From NCBI RefSeq assembly GCF_013307435.2, contig NZ_CP102845.1, forward strand, positions 3,098,001 to 3,162,000: a DNA stretch of 64,000 nt, read 5' to 3'. The DNA comes from Microvirga terrae. GTDB taxonomy: Bacteria > Pseudomonadota > Alphaproteobacteria > Rhizobiales > Beijerinckiaceae. Position 1 is the stretch's first letter; each line of letters starts with the position of its first letter. The notes below the pieces were generated by a model that saw only the letters and a program-made list of their open reading frames with translations, had not been told where the DNA came from and did not search any database. Position numbers and translations under genes: made by a program. Below are positions 51,401 to 59,827 of the stretch, piece after piece.

Positions 51401-52069
51401 ATGACCCAGCACCTGAAGATCGACTTCGTCTCCGACGTGGCCTGCCCGTGGTGCGTCATCGGCCTGCGGGGGCTCGAGCAGGCGCTCGCCGATGCCGCGG
51501 ACGCGGTGGAGGCCGACATCACCTTTCAGCCGTTCGAGCTCAATCCGGGAATGTCCGCAACGGGGCAGAATCTTGTCGAACATATCATGGAGAAGTACGG
51601 GTCCACGGCGGAGCAGTCGGCCGCCAGTCGCGCGATGATCCGATCGCGCGGCGCCGAGGTTGGCTTCACGTTCAACATGACGGAGGAGAGCCGGATCTAC
51701 AATACGTTCGATGCCCACCGGCTGCTCCACTGGGCGGGGATCGTCGGACGCCAGCGGGAGCTGAAGCTCTCGCTGTTCAAGACGAACTTCACCGATGGCG
51801 CAAACCTATCCGACCATGGAGTGCTCGTGGATGCTGCGGTCGCGGCCGGCCTCAATGGGGATGAGGCGCGCGAGATCCTGGCGTCGGGACGCTATGCGGA
51901 GCAGGTCCGCGGTGCCGAGCGGGAGTGGAGTGCCCGCGGCATCCGCTCGGTCCCGGCCATCGTGATCAACGGAACCTGGCTGATCTCGGGCGGCCAGCCG
52001 GCCGGTGCCTTCGAGCAGGCGCTGCGCGGCATCGCCGCCGAACTTGAGCAAGCCTCGGCCGGCGCATGA
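51401..52069 (+). CDS. DsbA-family oxidoreductase (FrnE-like, cytosolic)
   Basis: 222 residues, thioredoxin fold with a helical insertion. The active site is CPWC (C15-C18) in FVSDVACPWCVIGLRGLEQA, followed by FQPFELNPGM and a cis-proline loop SVPAIVINGTWLISGGQPAG. No signal peptide, so it acts in the cytosol, like the FrnE and 2-hydroxychromene-2-carboxylate-isomerase-related branch. The substrate is unknown; a role in thiol stress is plausible. Confidence 0.93.
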   Translation: MTQHLKIDFVSDVACPWCVIGLRGLEQALADAADAVEADITFQPFELNPGMSATGQNLVEHIMEKYGSTAEQSAASRAMIRSRGAEVGFTFNMTEESRIYNTFDAHRLLHWAGIVGRQRELKLSLFKTNFTDGANLSDHGVLVDAAVAAGLNGDEAREILASGRYAEQVRGAEREWSARGIRSVPAIVINGTWLISGGQPAGAFEQALRGIAAELEQASAGA

Positions 52070-52159
52070 CCGCGCGTCGATTGGGGCATCGCGGACGCTT
52101 TGAGCCTCCGCGGGCCATTTCGACAGGCTCAGACCCGGCGCCCAATCCGATGCAGGCCC

Positions 52160-53140
52160 TCACCAGCGCTGATGCACATGCGGGCGGATCAGACGGTCGT
52201 AGATGCTCCGGGCGGCATCCATCTGGTCTGCCGTCAATGCAGGCAGCTCAGCCGCCCGCGCATTCGAGACCGCCTGGTCCGGATTGCGCGCCCCTGGAAT
52301 GACGACCGTCACGGCTTCGCTCATCAGGATCCATCGAAGCGCGAACTGCGCCATCGGCAGGGTGCCGGCCACCGACCGCAACTCCTCGACGGCCTTCAGG
52401 CCCACCTCGAACGGGACGCCCGAGAACGTCTCGCCGACGTCGAACGCCTCTCCGTGCCGGTTGAAGGCCCGATGATCATCGGCAGCAAACTGACTGCTGT
52501 CGCTCAACTTGCCGGTCAACAGGCCGCTGGCGAGCGGCACCCGGGCGATCACCGCCACCTGGCGCTCCTGAGCCAGGCGGAAGAACAGTTCGGCCGGACG
52601 CTGACGGAAGAGGTTGTAGATGATCTGCACGCTCGCGATCGGGTATTCGAGAGCTTTGATGGCCTCCTCGACCTTTTCGACGCTCACGCCGTAGTGTCTG
52701 ATCTTGCCTGCTTGGACCAACCGGTCGAGGGCCTCGAACACCTCAGGACGGTAGTAGACGTCCGTGGGCGGGCAATGGAGCTGCACCAGGTCGAGCGCAT
52801 CGGTCTGCAACCGTTCCAGCGAGCCTTCGACAAAGCGCGTCAGCGCGTCGGCCGTATAGGCGCCCGCCACATGAGGGTTCAGCTGACGACCGGCCTTCGT
52901 CGCGACGATCACGTCATCCTGGTGTCTTTGCTTCAGGACGCGAGCGATCAATCGTTCGGAGCGACCGCCGCCATAGACGTCAGCCGTGTCAATGAAGGTG
53001 ACGCCGGCATCAAGGGCCGCATGGAGGGCGGCTTCGGCGTCGTGCTCGGAGACGTTGCCCCAGCTGCCGCCGATGGCCCAAGCGCCGAAGCCGACCTCCC
53101 CGACCTGCTGACCTGTTCTGCCGAATGAGCGCTTCTTCAT
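52160..53140 (-). CDS. Aldo/keto reductase (first copy)
   Basis: NADPH-dependent (beta/alpha)8 reductase, 326 residues. The catalytic tetrad is present: Asp and Tyr in TFIDTADVYGGG, Lys in VIVATKAG, His in LVQLHCPPTD. NADP-binding sequence follows near the C-terminus (VVIPGARNPDQ). The start at 53140 is MKKRSFGRTGQQVGEVG. The substrate is unknown; such enzymes reduce aldehydes, sugars or ketones. It lies beside the sugar-acid dehydratase (53242) and is transcribed in the same direction, so it may serve the same pathway. Confidence 0.95.
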   Translation of the reverse strand: MKKRSFGRTGQQVGEVGFGAWAIGGSWGNVSEHDAEAALHAALDAGVTFIDTADVYGGGRSERLIARVLKQRHQDDVIVATKAGRQLNPHVAGAYTADALTRFVEGSLERLQTDALDLVQLHCPPTDVYYRPEVFEALDRLVQAGKIRHYGVSVEKVEEAIKALEYPIASVQIIYNLFRQRPAELFFRLAQERQVAVIARVPLASGLLTGKLSDSSQFAADDHRAFNRHGEAFDVGETFSGVPFEVGLKAVEELRSVAGTLPMAQFALRWILMSEAVTVVIPGARNPDQAVSNARAAELPALTADQMDAARSIYDRLIRPHVHQRW

Positions 53141-53241
53141 GGAGTGATATCCTGGCTGATGGAAAGGGGAAGGCCTAGTCCGCCCGATCGGGCGTCGCAA
53201 GACCGGCAAGGGAATGGTCTCGTGTGCGTTCGAGAATGGGG

Positions 53242-54948
53242 TCAGCAGAAATCGAAGTCGCAGCCCTCGTCGGCCTGCAACACGCTCCTGAGATAGAGGC
53301 CCCAGTATCCTCGCTTCTCCTCGAACAGGTGGTGCGGCGGCCGCCATTCCTGGGCGCGGCGCCCGAGTTCGACTTCGTCTACAAGAAGCTCGAGACGCCG
53401 CTCGGACACATCCAGCCGGATCAGGTCTCCGCTGCGCACGAGCCCCAAGGGGCCGCCGGTCGCGGATTCGGGAGCGACGTGGAGCACGATCGTCCCGAAG
53501 GCGGTGCCGCTCATGCGCGCGTCCGAGATCCGGACCATGTCCGTCACGCCCGCCTGGGCGAGCTTCTTCGGGATCGGCAGATAGCCGGCCTCGGGCATTC
53601 CGGGGGCGCCTTTCGGGCCGGCATTGCGCAGGACGAGAACGTCGTCCGCCGACACGTCGAGCTCCGGATCGTCGATGCGGGCGACGAGATCCTCGACAGA
53701 CTCGAACACGACCGCGCGGCCGGTATGCTGCAGGAGCTCGGGCGAGGCCGCCGAGTGCTTGATCACCGCCCCGAGGGGAGCAAGATTGCCGCGCAGGACG
53801 GCCATGGCACCTGTCCCTTTGAGAGGATTGTCCCGGCTCCGGATGATCGTCTGCCCAGGCACGTTCTCGGCATGATCGGCAATGGACCCGATGGTCTCGC
53901 CCGTGACCGTAACGGCGTCCAGATCAAGGTGATCGCGCAGTTCCTGCAGCAGGCGGGGAACGCCGCCGGCCCAGTGGAAGTGCTCCATGTACTTGGCCCC
54001 CGAGGGTTTCAGGTCCACGAGGACAGGAACGTCGCGCCCTATGCGATCGAACTCTTCCAAGTCGATTTTCAGGCCGCGCCGACGCGCGACCGCGGCCAGA
54101 TGGATGAGGCCGTTCGTCGAACCGCCGATGGCCTGCAACACCACCATGGCATTGCGGAAAGCCGCCTCGGTCAGTAGCTCGCTGGGGCGGATCCCGCCCT
54201 CTGCCAATGAAACAGCCTGGCGGCCGCTCGCCTCGGCGGCCCGGATCCGATCGGCATGCGTGGCCGGTATCGAGCCGGTTCCCGGCAGGGCGATGCCGAG
54301 CGCCTCGACGAGACAGCCCATGGTGCTTGCGGTACCCATGACCATGCACGTGCCTTGGGTCGGGGCCAGACGGCCGCTGACGACCTCGACCTCGTCCTGG
54401 TCCATAGCCCCGGCCCGGTGCTGCCCCCAAAGGCGGCGGCAATCGGTGCAAGCCCCCAGCATCTCGCCCTTGTGGTAGCCGACCAGCATCGGGCCCGTGA
54501 TCAGTTGGATCGCCGGAACATCGGCGCTCGCAGCCGCCATGAGCTGCGCCGGCACGGTCTTGTCGCAGCCTCCGATCAGCACCACCGCATCCATCGGCTG
54601 AGCGCGGATCATCTCCTCCGTGTCCATGGCCATGAGGTTGCGCAGGAACATGCTGGTCGGGCTGGCGAAGGATTCGTGGATGGAGATCGTGGGGAACTCC
54701 ATCGGCAGTCCGCCGGCCAGCATGACGCCCCGTTTCACAGCCTCGATCAGGCGGGGCACGTTGCCGTGGCAGGGATTGAAGTCACTGAAGGTATTGGTAA
54801 TTCCAACGATGGGGCGTTCCAGAGCATCGTCGGAGAAGCCGGCCGCTTTGATGAAAGCCTTGCGCAGGAACAAGGAGAAGCCGGGGTCGCCATAACTGGT
54901 GAGATTGCGTCGCAGGCCGAAAGCGGAAGGCTTGGGATTATTGGTCAT
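53242..54948 (-). CDS. IlvD/Edd-family dehydratase (pentonate/sugar-acid type)
   Basis: Fe-S dehydratase of 568 residues that converts sugar acids to 2-keto-3-deoxy acids. The three cluster cysteines are in FNPCHGNVP, GGCDKTVPAQLM and GACTDCRRLW. The length and neighbours (an aldolase and FCD-GntR regulator) point to pentonate/hexonate dehydratases (arabonate, xylonate, fuconate type) rather than to dihydroxyacid dehydratase of branched-chain amino acids. The exact sugar cannot be read off. Divergent from the GntR gene, with an operator-like palindrome between them. Confidence 0.92.
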   Translation of the reverse strand: MTNNPKPSAFGLRRNLTSYGDPGFSLFLRKAFIKAAGFSDDALERPIVGITNTFSDFNPCHGNVPRLIEAVKRGVMLAGGLPMEFPTISIHESFASPTSMFLRNLMAMDTEEMIRAQPMDAVVLIGGCDKTVPAQLMAAASADVPAIQLITGPMLVGYHKGEMLGACTDCRRLWGQHRAGAMDQDEVEVVSGRLAPTQGTCMVMGTASTMGCLVEALGIALPGTGSIPATHADRIRAAEASGRQAVSLAEGGIRPSELLTEAAFRNAMVVLQAIGGSTNGLIHLAAVARRRGLKIDLEEFDRIGRDVPVLVDLKPSGAKYMEHFHWAGGVPRLLQELRDHLDLDAVTVTGETIGSIADHAENVPGQTIIRSRDNPLKGTGAMAVLRGNLAPLGAVIKHSAASPELLQHTGRAVVFESVEDLVARIDDPELDVSADDVLVLRNAGPKGAPGMPEAGYLPIPKKLAQAGVTDMVRISDARMSGTAFGTIVLHVAPESATGGPLGLVRSGDLIRLDVSERRLELLVDEVELGRRAQEWRPPHHLFEEKRGYWGLYLRSVLQADEGCDFDFC

Positions 54949-54976
54949 GACGACAGATCATTGGTGTGCTAACAGG

Positions 54977-54988
54977 ATTGTCAACAAT
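54977..54988. promoter_or_regulatory. Candidate GntR (FCD) operator
   Basis: ATTGTCAACAAT, an inverted repeat ATTGT-CA-ACAAT, in the 66-bp divergent gap between the dehydratase and the GntR gene. FCD-GntR regulators bind similar short TTGT..ACAA palindromes. Confidence 0.5.
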
Positions 54989-55014
54989 AATGTCGGAGAC
55001 CAAGCGAGGATCGC

Positions 55015-55692
55015 ATGGATGGCGGGGAACGTCAGGCTTCGACCGATCGTGTGAGACTGGTAGCCAATGCCCTTGAGGAGGACATCGTCCTGGGATGGCT
55101 GCAGCCGCGGGAGAGACTGATCGAGGAAGACATCGCAGCTCGTTTCGACGTCAAGCGGCATGTGGTGCGCGAGGCGATTGCCGAACTCGAACGCATGGGG
55201 CTGGTCGAGCGCGTTCAGAACAAGGGCGCGACGGTGCGCATGATGAGCCCGACGGATGTCCGCCAGATCTATTTCGTCCGGGAGGCTTTGGAGACCCTGG
55301 CGGCGCGAGAAATCCCGCTGCCGCCCCGACCGGAGACGATTGCGAGGCTGATCGAAATCCATGGGCAGCATTCGGCTGCAGTCGAGAATGGCGATGCCCG
55401 GGCCGCGTTCAGGGCGAACATGGCGTTCCACACTGCGCTTTTCGAAGCCTGTGGCAATCCGCACCTCATCGAAGCGATCCGCACCCTCGCGCAGAAGGCT
55501 CACGGAGTTCGCTCCTATACGGCGGCAAATCCCATGCTCCTCGCCAGGGCGAGGGACGACCATCAAGCGATGATCGAGGCACTGGAAGCCTCCGATCGGG
55601 AGAGGCTGATTCAGCTTTGCCAGGATCACCTCAGACCGGCTCGGGAGGCCTACATCGCCTCCGTGGAGCAACGCTTCGGCAAGGCTGGCTGA
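55015..55692 (+). CDS. GntR-family regulator (FCD subfamily)
   Basis: 225 residues: N-terminal winged helix (LIEEDIAARFDVKRHVVREA) and C-terminal FCD ligand-binding helical domain with metal-binding-type His residues (FHTALFEACGNPHLIEAI, and RARDDHQAMIEALEA). Regulators of this kind respond to sugar acids or their 2-keto derivatives. It most likely controls the divergent dehydratase and the aldolase 195 bp downstream. Confidence 0.93.
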   Translation: MDGGERQASTDRVRLVANALEEDIVLGWLQPRERLIEEDIAARFDVKRHVVREAIAELERMGLVERVQNKGATVRMMSPTDVRQIYFVREALETLAAREIPLPPRPETIARLIEIHGQHSAAVENGDARAAFRANMAFHTALFEACGNPHLIEAIRTLAQKAHGVRSYTAANPMLLARARDDHQAMIEALEASDRERLIQLCQDHLRPAREAYIASVEQRFGKAG

Positions 55693-55886
55693 TGATCACT
55701 GTCGATGACGGGCCTCAACGTGATGGCAGGCGAGACAGAGTGCAAGCGCATGAGGCGGAAGGTCTGTCGCTTGTACCCTCCGAGCGATGCGCTGCTTTTG
55801 GGAGAAGCTCCGGCTTCGACCGGAAAGTGGCCGGTATTACCATCAAAGCAACCGAAGCAATGATTCAAACACAAGGGTGATCAACG

Positions 55887-56684
55887 ATGGACCTTCAGCG
55901 CAACGCTTTCAAAACCGCTCTCAAGGCGGAGAAGCTGCAGATCGGGCTCTGGAGCAGCCTCTGCAGCAACATCGTGGCGGAGATCATCGCCCAGAGCGGA
56001 TTCGACTGGATCCTTCTCGATATGGAGCATTCCCCGAACGAAGTTCCGGGGATCCTGAGCCAGCTTCAGGCACTCGCTGGCGGAACGGCGACACCCATCG
56101 TGCGTCCCGCCTGGAATGATCCCGTCCTCATCAAACGTCTCCTCGACATCGGGGCGCCCGCCGTTCTGATCCCCTTTGTTCAAACTGCTCAGGAAGCAGA
56201 ACAAGCCGTCGCGGCCTGTCGCTATCCTCCGGCAGGCATCCGCGGCATCACGTCGGTGAGCCGCCCCAGCGGCTACGGACGGCTGCCGGCCTACCTCAAG
56301 CAGGCCGATCAAGAGACCTGCGTTCTTGTGCAGATCGAGACGTCTCAGGCTCTGGCAGACTTGGAGGCAATCGCCAATGTCGAGGGTGTCGACGGCGTGT
56401 TCGTCGGACCGGCGGATCTGTCCGCATCCTTGGGCCATATCGGAAACCCTCAGCACCCCGAGGTACAGGCTGCCATTCGAGATGCCGTTCGGCGGCTTCA
56501 GGCTATCGGGAAGCCCGCCGGCATTCTTGCCCCGCGAGAGGCGGATGCCCGGCGCTACATTGAATGGGGCTATGGGTTCGTTGCCGTCGGGTCCGATCTG
56601 GGACTTCTGGTCAAAGGCGCCGACGACTTGGCTCAGAGCTTCCGATCGAGTTCCTCGGGAAGCTCTCTGCCAGAAGGCCGATGA
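55887..56684 (+). CDS. HpcH/HpaI-family aldolase (2-keto-3-deoxy acid aldolase)
   Basis: Class II, Mg-dependent aldolase of 265 residues that splits 2-keto-3-deoxy acids into pyruvate and an aldehyde. Signatures are GFDWILLDMEHSPNEVPGIL, the catalytic Arg/Glu regions GIRGITSVSRPSGYG and LVQIETSQALADLE, and VDGVFVGPADLSASLGHIG. Placed after the GntR gene, it probably acts on the product of the dehydratase. The 2-keto-3-deoxy-L-rhamnonate or 4-hydroxy-2-oxoheptanedioate type of substrate is a family possibility. Confidence 0.93.
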   Translation: MDLQRNAFKTALKAEKLQIGLWSSLCSNIVAEIIAQSGFDWILLDMEHSPNEVPGILSQLQALAGGTATPIVRPAWNDPVLIKRLLDIGAPAVLIPFVQTAQEAEQAVAACRYPPAGIRGITSVSRPSGYGRLPAYLKQADQETCVLVQIETSQALADLEAIANVEGVDGVFVGPADLSASLGHIGNPQHPEVQAAIRDAVRRLQAIGKPAGILAPREADARRYIEWGYGFVAVGSDLGLLVKGADDLAQSFRSSSSGSSLPEGR

Positions 56685-57120
56685 GAGCTCGATGGGCGAC
56701 GGTGATGGCCCCTTGAGGCCGCCGGTCCAAGCTGGAATAGGCCATGATGAAGGATGGATCGGGACCCACGCGACAGCGTCACCGAGTGCCTGGCCGAGCA
56801 AGGCAGAGCGACTCGGGACCGCCTCCCAGGTTCCCGCCAAACGTCAAGGGCGGTTCCTAGAAGGATTCATTGTCGGGGATCCTGCGGGAGACATCTGCCC
56901 GGGATTACCCCCATATTCCCTGCCGCGCCGGTCCATTGAATGCGCTACCCTTATGCAAGAACCCGGCCCATTACGTGGCACTGCCATGCGTCTGGGACAT
57001 GAACATACGGGGGCTTCAACACCTACATATCATCCACTGTCTCGGATCGAGGGCAAGTGGATCCTCTTCGGGACGCAAGTTGCTCGCGGCTCGGTTTCGG
57101 CCGCGAAAGCGGAGAACGGA
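56685..57120. other. Gap without a recognised gene
   Basis: 436 bp between the aldolase and the cyclotransferase. The aldolase-offset frame stays open through here, but the sequence does not resemble protein. No tRNA, terminator with T-run, or repeat was found. Confidence 0.4.
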
Positions 57121-57816
57121 ATGGAAGGATCGATCGGGAAGAACAAGCATCCCCTCACCCGGGAAGCTTTGCAGAACGGCTTCGTCAGCGAGATGATCGC
57201 GCGATCGGGGAGCAACCTTCGGGTGCTTGGCGACGAAGAGCGGCGGCGATCCCTGGAAGCGACGCTCGCTGCTCAACCCGCTCCGGGCGATGATGTCTGG
57301 CTGTTCGGCTATGGTTCCCTGATCTGGAACCCCGCCTTCCACTATGCCGAGCGTCGACCCGTCCTGATCCGGGGCTGGCATCGCCAGTTCTGTCTGGCCA
57401 CCCCCATCGGGCGCGGAACGCCGGAGCGCCCCGGCCTGGTTCTGGGACTTGATCGAGGAGGCTCCTGCAGGGGTGTGGCATTTCGCATCCCGCGTTCCGA
57501 GGCGGAAACGGAACTCGAGCTGGTCTGGCGGCGCGAAATGGTGACGGGAGCGTATGTGCCGCGCTGGGTCACGCTGTCCGGCCCGGACCTGCCCACCGGC
57601 ACCGCGGGCATCGCTTTCACCATCAACCGGGCAGCACCGAATTATGTGCGTCCCGTCTCGGAGGCCGACACGGCCCGGGTGATCGCCACCGCCCATGGGG
57701 CGCTCGGCTCATGCCGGGATTATCTCTTCGACACGATCCACGGTCTGGAGGGATTTGAGATCCACGACCAGCATCTCAAGAGGATTGCGCGGCTGGTGCG
57801 TGAATACCGGGACTGA
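57121..57816 (+). CDS. ChaC-like gamma-glutamylcyclotransferase
   Basis: 231 residues. Degrades gamma-glutamyl compounds such as glutathione to 5-oxoproline and a dipeptide. The ChaC/GGCT markers are VWLFGYGSLIWNPAFHYAER (the YGSL substrate loop), WHRQFCLATPIGRGTPERPG, AETELELVWRREMVTGAYV, and the tail DTIHGLEGFEIHD. The ATG at 57121 (MEGSIGKNKHPLTREAL) was chosen. Confidence 0.93.
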   Translation: MEGSIGKNKHPLTREALQNGFVSEMIARSGSNLRVLGDEERRRSLEATLAAQPAPGDDVWLFGYGSLIWNPAFHYAERRPVLIRGWHRQFCLATPIGRGTPERPGLVLGLDRGGSCRGVAFRIPRSEAETELELVWRREMVTGAYVPRWVTLSGPDLPTGTAGIAFTINRAAPNYVRPVSEADTARVIATAHGALGSCRDYLFDTIHGLEGFEIHDQHLKRIARLVREYRD

Positions 57817-58597
57817 GAGATCGATAGCCCAAGTCGCGCTCCATTCCGGACCTACGAAGAGTTCGATTCGCCCTCGAATCGGCGGGTCAGAGCCGCAGAG
57901 CCTTCATGACACCCGAGATTGCGGGATGAACATTCCCTCCAAAAAAGAGACTTTCAGACCCATAGGTAAGTATTTGAATTGACTCAGTTTCAGCAAGATT
58001 ATGAGTCAGGTATATGCAGGAGGCGAAAGCTCAATCGCATCAGACTTTTAGTCGTGAAGTCCGCATAGGAGTCTGCGTGGTCCCGTATCGAACTCTGCGC
58101 TCGGCCGCATCGGACTCGGCGTTGAAAAACGACGCGGCCACATAGGAATCTGCGCAGTCGCGCATCGGACTCGGCGAGGCCATCGGGCTAAAGGCCTGTC
58201 GATTAAGTCGAAATTTTCATGAAGCCTGCATCGAACTCTGCGCAGGCTTGAAGCCTCTCCGCTTGGAAGGAGTTCGAACTTCTTATGGGCCGGAGTTTTG
58301 ACCAGAGCGTATCGAACTCAGCGCACCTCCGGCCGGTGCGCCGGAGGCCCAGCAGCCTTTTCCTACCCTGCTGGGCGTATTGAACTCTGCGTGGTCCTGA
58401 CTGGGCTACGCTAGGGACGCGGGCATCGGAGAAGTCCGATCTGTTCCCAATGATCTCGGTTGACCCTTCCTGCGCGGAGGCGCGACGAAAGCTCTGGATA
58501 ACTCTCGATCTCCGGTCATCACGAGGAACCCGATCCCGGCATTGGGGCGTTGCGAGTCCGCGAGCCACCTCCACGCCCGACGAGTTCAAGAGGCAAT
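57817..58597. other. Iteron-bearing origin region
   Basis: A gene-free 780-bp region before repA, AT-rich around 57940-58040. It holds an iteron array (listed separately), an inverted partial iteron at 57856-57870, and an imperfect DnaA-box-like TCTGGATAA (58493-58501; reverse complement TTATCCAGA, one mismatch to TTATCCACA). A hairpin CCTCCGGC..GCCGGAGG at 58326-58347 lies within the array. This is the structure expected of a plasmid origin. Confidence 0.7.
58062..58392 (+). repeat. Array of ~17-bp iterons
   Basis: Seven direct copies related to CGTATCGAACTCTGCGC: 58062-58078, 58084-58100, 58106-58121, 58139-58155, 58161-58176, 58227-58243 and 58308-58324, with an eighth at 58376-58392. The copies at 58106 and 58161 are shorter variants (CGCATCGGACTCGGCG). 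Spacing is irregular (21-22 bp within pairs, then wider). Confidence 0.85.
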
Positions 58598-59692
58598 ATG
58601 ACCGCTGAAGACCATCTTGCCACGATCCGTGATGCCGATCTCCTGGAAGAGGTCGAGCGCGCGCGCGGCCATTTCATGTTCAAGACTATTGTCGAGCACA
58701 TCGCCCATAAACAGGAACAGCGCGACGCCCAGCAGGCGAAGCAATCTGCCGTCGAGGCCCGGCGTGCGGCCATGAGCCGAGATCAAAGACGTCGCGATGC
58801 CGTGCGTGAAGTGATCGAAGCCGCACCGAGCTCCCCGGAAAACATCCAGAACATTCACAGCGTTCTGGCCCTGTGCGGGCTCCCGTATAGGGAACCAAAG
58901 GGTGAGCGCGAGTTCTTCCGCGAGTATGGTCGGAACACGCTCAGCATCATGGCTGGTCGCCTCAAGAACCCGAAGACGGGCCAGATGGAGGTTCAGGGGC
59001 TCCCCTATGGGCCAAAGGCTCGTCTCGTTCTGCTTCACCTCTGCACCGAGGCCGTTCGTCAGCGCAGCGCCCGGATCGAGGTTGCAGACAGTCTCTCCGG
59101 CTTCATCAAGCAGATGGGCTTCCCCGTGACGGGCGGCGAGCGCGGGACGCTCCGGCAGTTCAAAGAGCAGTTGAACCGGCTGGCAGCCTGTACGATGCAG
59201 ATCGGTCTCTGGGACGGCGCATCGCGATCGAGCACGTTGAACGTCCCACCGTTCCGGCAGCTCGATATCTGGCTGACCGGCAGTTCCGATCAGGGTTTGC
59301 TCTGGTCGAACACCGTTCAGTTCCACGCCGACTTCTATGACAATCTCATTCAGCACGCGCTTCCGGTCGACATCCGGGCCGCGCGGGCGTTCTCCGGCTC
59401 AGCCCGGAAGCTCGACATGCTGTTCTGGCTCGGATATCGCCTGCGGACGGTGCAACGGCCGTTGAAGTTGAGCTGGGACAATCTTCATCAGCAATTCGGC
59501 TCCGACAACGCCAGCATCCGGAGCTTCAAGCAGGCCTTCAAGGGAGACTTGGCCCATATCAAGGAGGTGTTCCCGCGCCTGCGCGTGTCGCTCGACGACG
59601 GCGGGATGCTCCTGCTCCCGACGGACCCGAGCGAACTTCTGGTCCAACCCAGACGCCCCAAAGCAGAAAAGCTCAGTGCATCAGCCGCTTAA
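58598..59692 (+). CDS. repA: Plasmid-type replication initiator RepA (RPA family)
   Basis: 364 residues, related to the plasmid-encoded RepA family (PF04796 type). Markers are LPYGPKARLVLLHLCTEAVR, SGFIKQMGFPVTGGERGT, LKEQLNRLAACTMQ-like sequence (read here as FKEQLNRLAACTMQIGL) and RAFSGSARKLDMLFWLGYRL. Such proteins bind iterons and open plasmid origins. The ATG at 58598 has GAGG six bases upstream and opens MTAEDHLATIRDADLLEEVE. The array of iterons directly precedes it, and an inverted iteron follows its stop. No partition (parAB) or mobilisation genes are in the window, so this is a stand-alone replicon unit in chromosomal context. Confidence 0.88.
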   Translation: MTAEDHLATIRDADLLEEVERARGHFMFKTIVEHIAHKQEQRDAQQAKQSAVEARRAAMSRDQRRRDAVREVIEAAPSSPENIQNIHSVLALCGLPYREPKGEREFFREYGRNTLSIMAGRLKNPKTGQMEVQGLPYGPKARLVLLHLCTEAVRQRSARIEVADSLSGFIKQMGFPVTGGERGTLRQFKEQLNRLAACTMQIGLWDGASRSSTLNVPPFRQLDIWLTGSSDQGLLWSNTVQFHADFYDNLIQHALPVDIRAARAFSGSARKLDMLFWLGYRLRTVQRPLKLSWDNLHQQFGSDNASIRSFKQAFKGDLAHIKEVFPRLRVSLDDGGMLLLPTDPSELLVQPRRPKAEKLSASAA

Positions 59693-59694
59693 GA

Positions 59695-59711
59695 GCGCAG
59701 ACTTCGATTCG
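59695..59711 (-). repeat. Inverted iteron right after repA
   Basis: The minus strand reads CGAATCGAAGTCTGCGC, matching the consensus CGTATCGAACTCTGCGC at 15 of 17 positions, three bases past the repA stop codon. Confidence 0.7.
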
Positions 59712-59827
59712 CTCCGGTCTCGAAACCCCTGGATCATGACCATCGGGCGTACGCATCCGCGCGCTGGATATGGCTGGGGCAGTCCCGACGGACATCGGTT
59801 ACGCGGTGGCGCATGGCATGCTGCCGC

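Noticed and set aside
56685-57120. tRNA or small gene between the aldolase and ChaC
   Set aside because: No cloverleaf or plausible small protein found; the open frame is an upstream extension of the ChaC frame.
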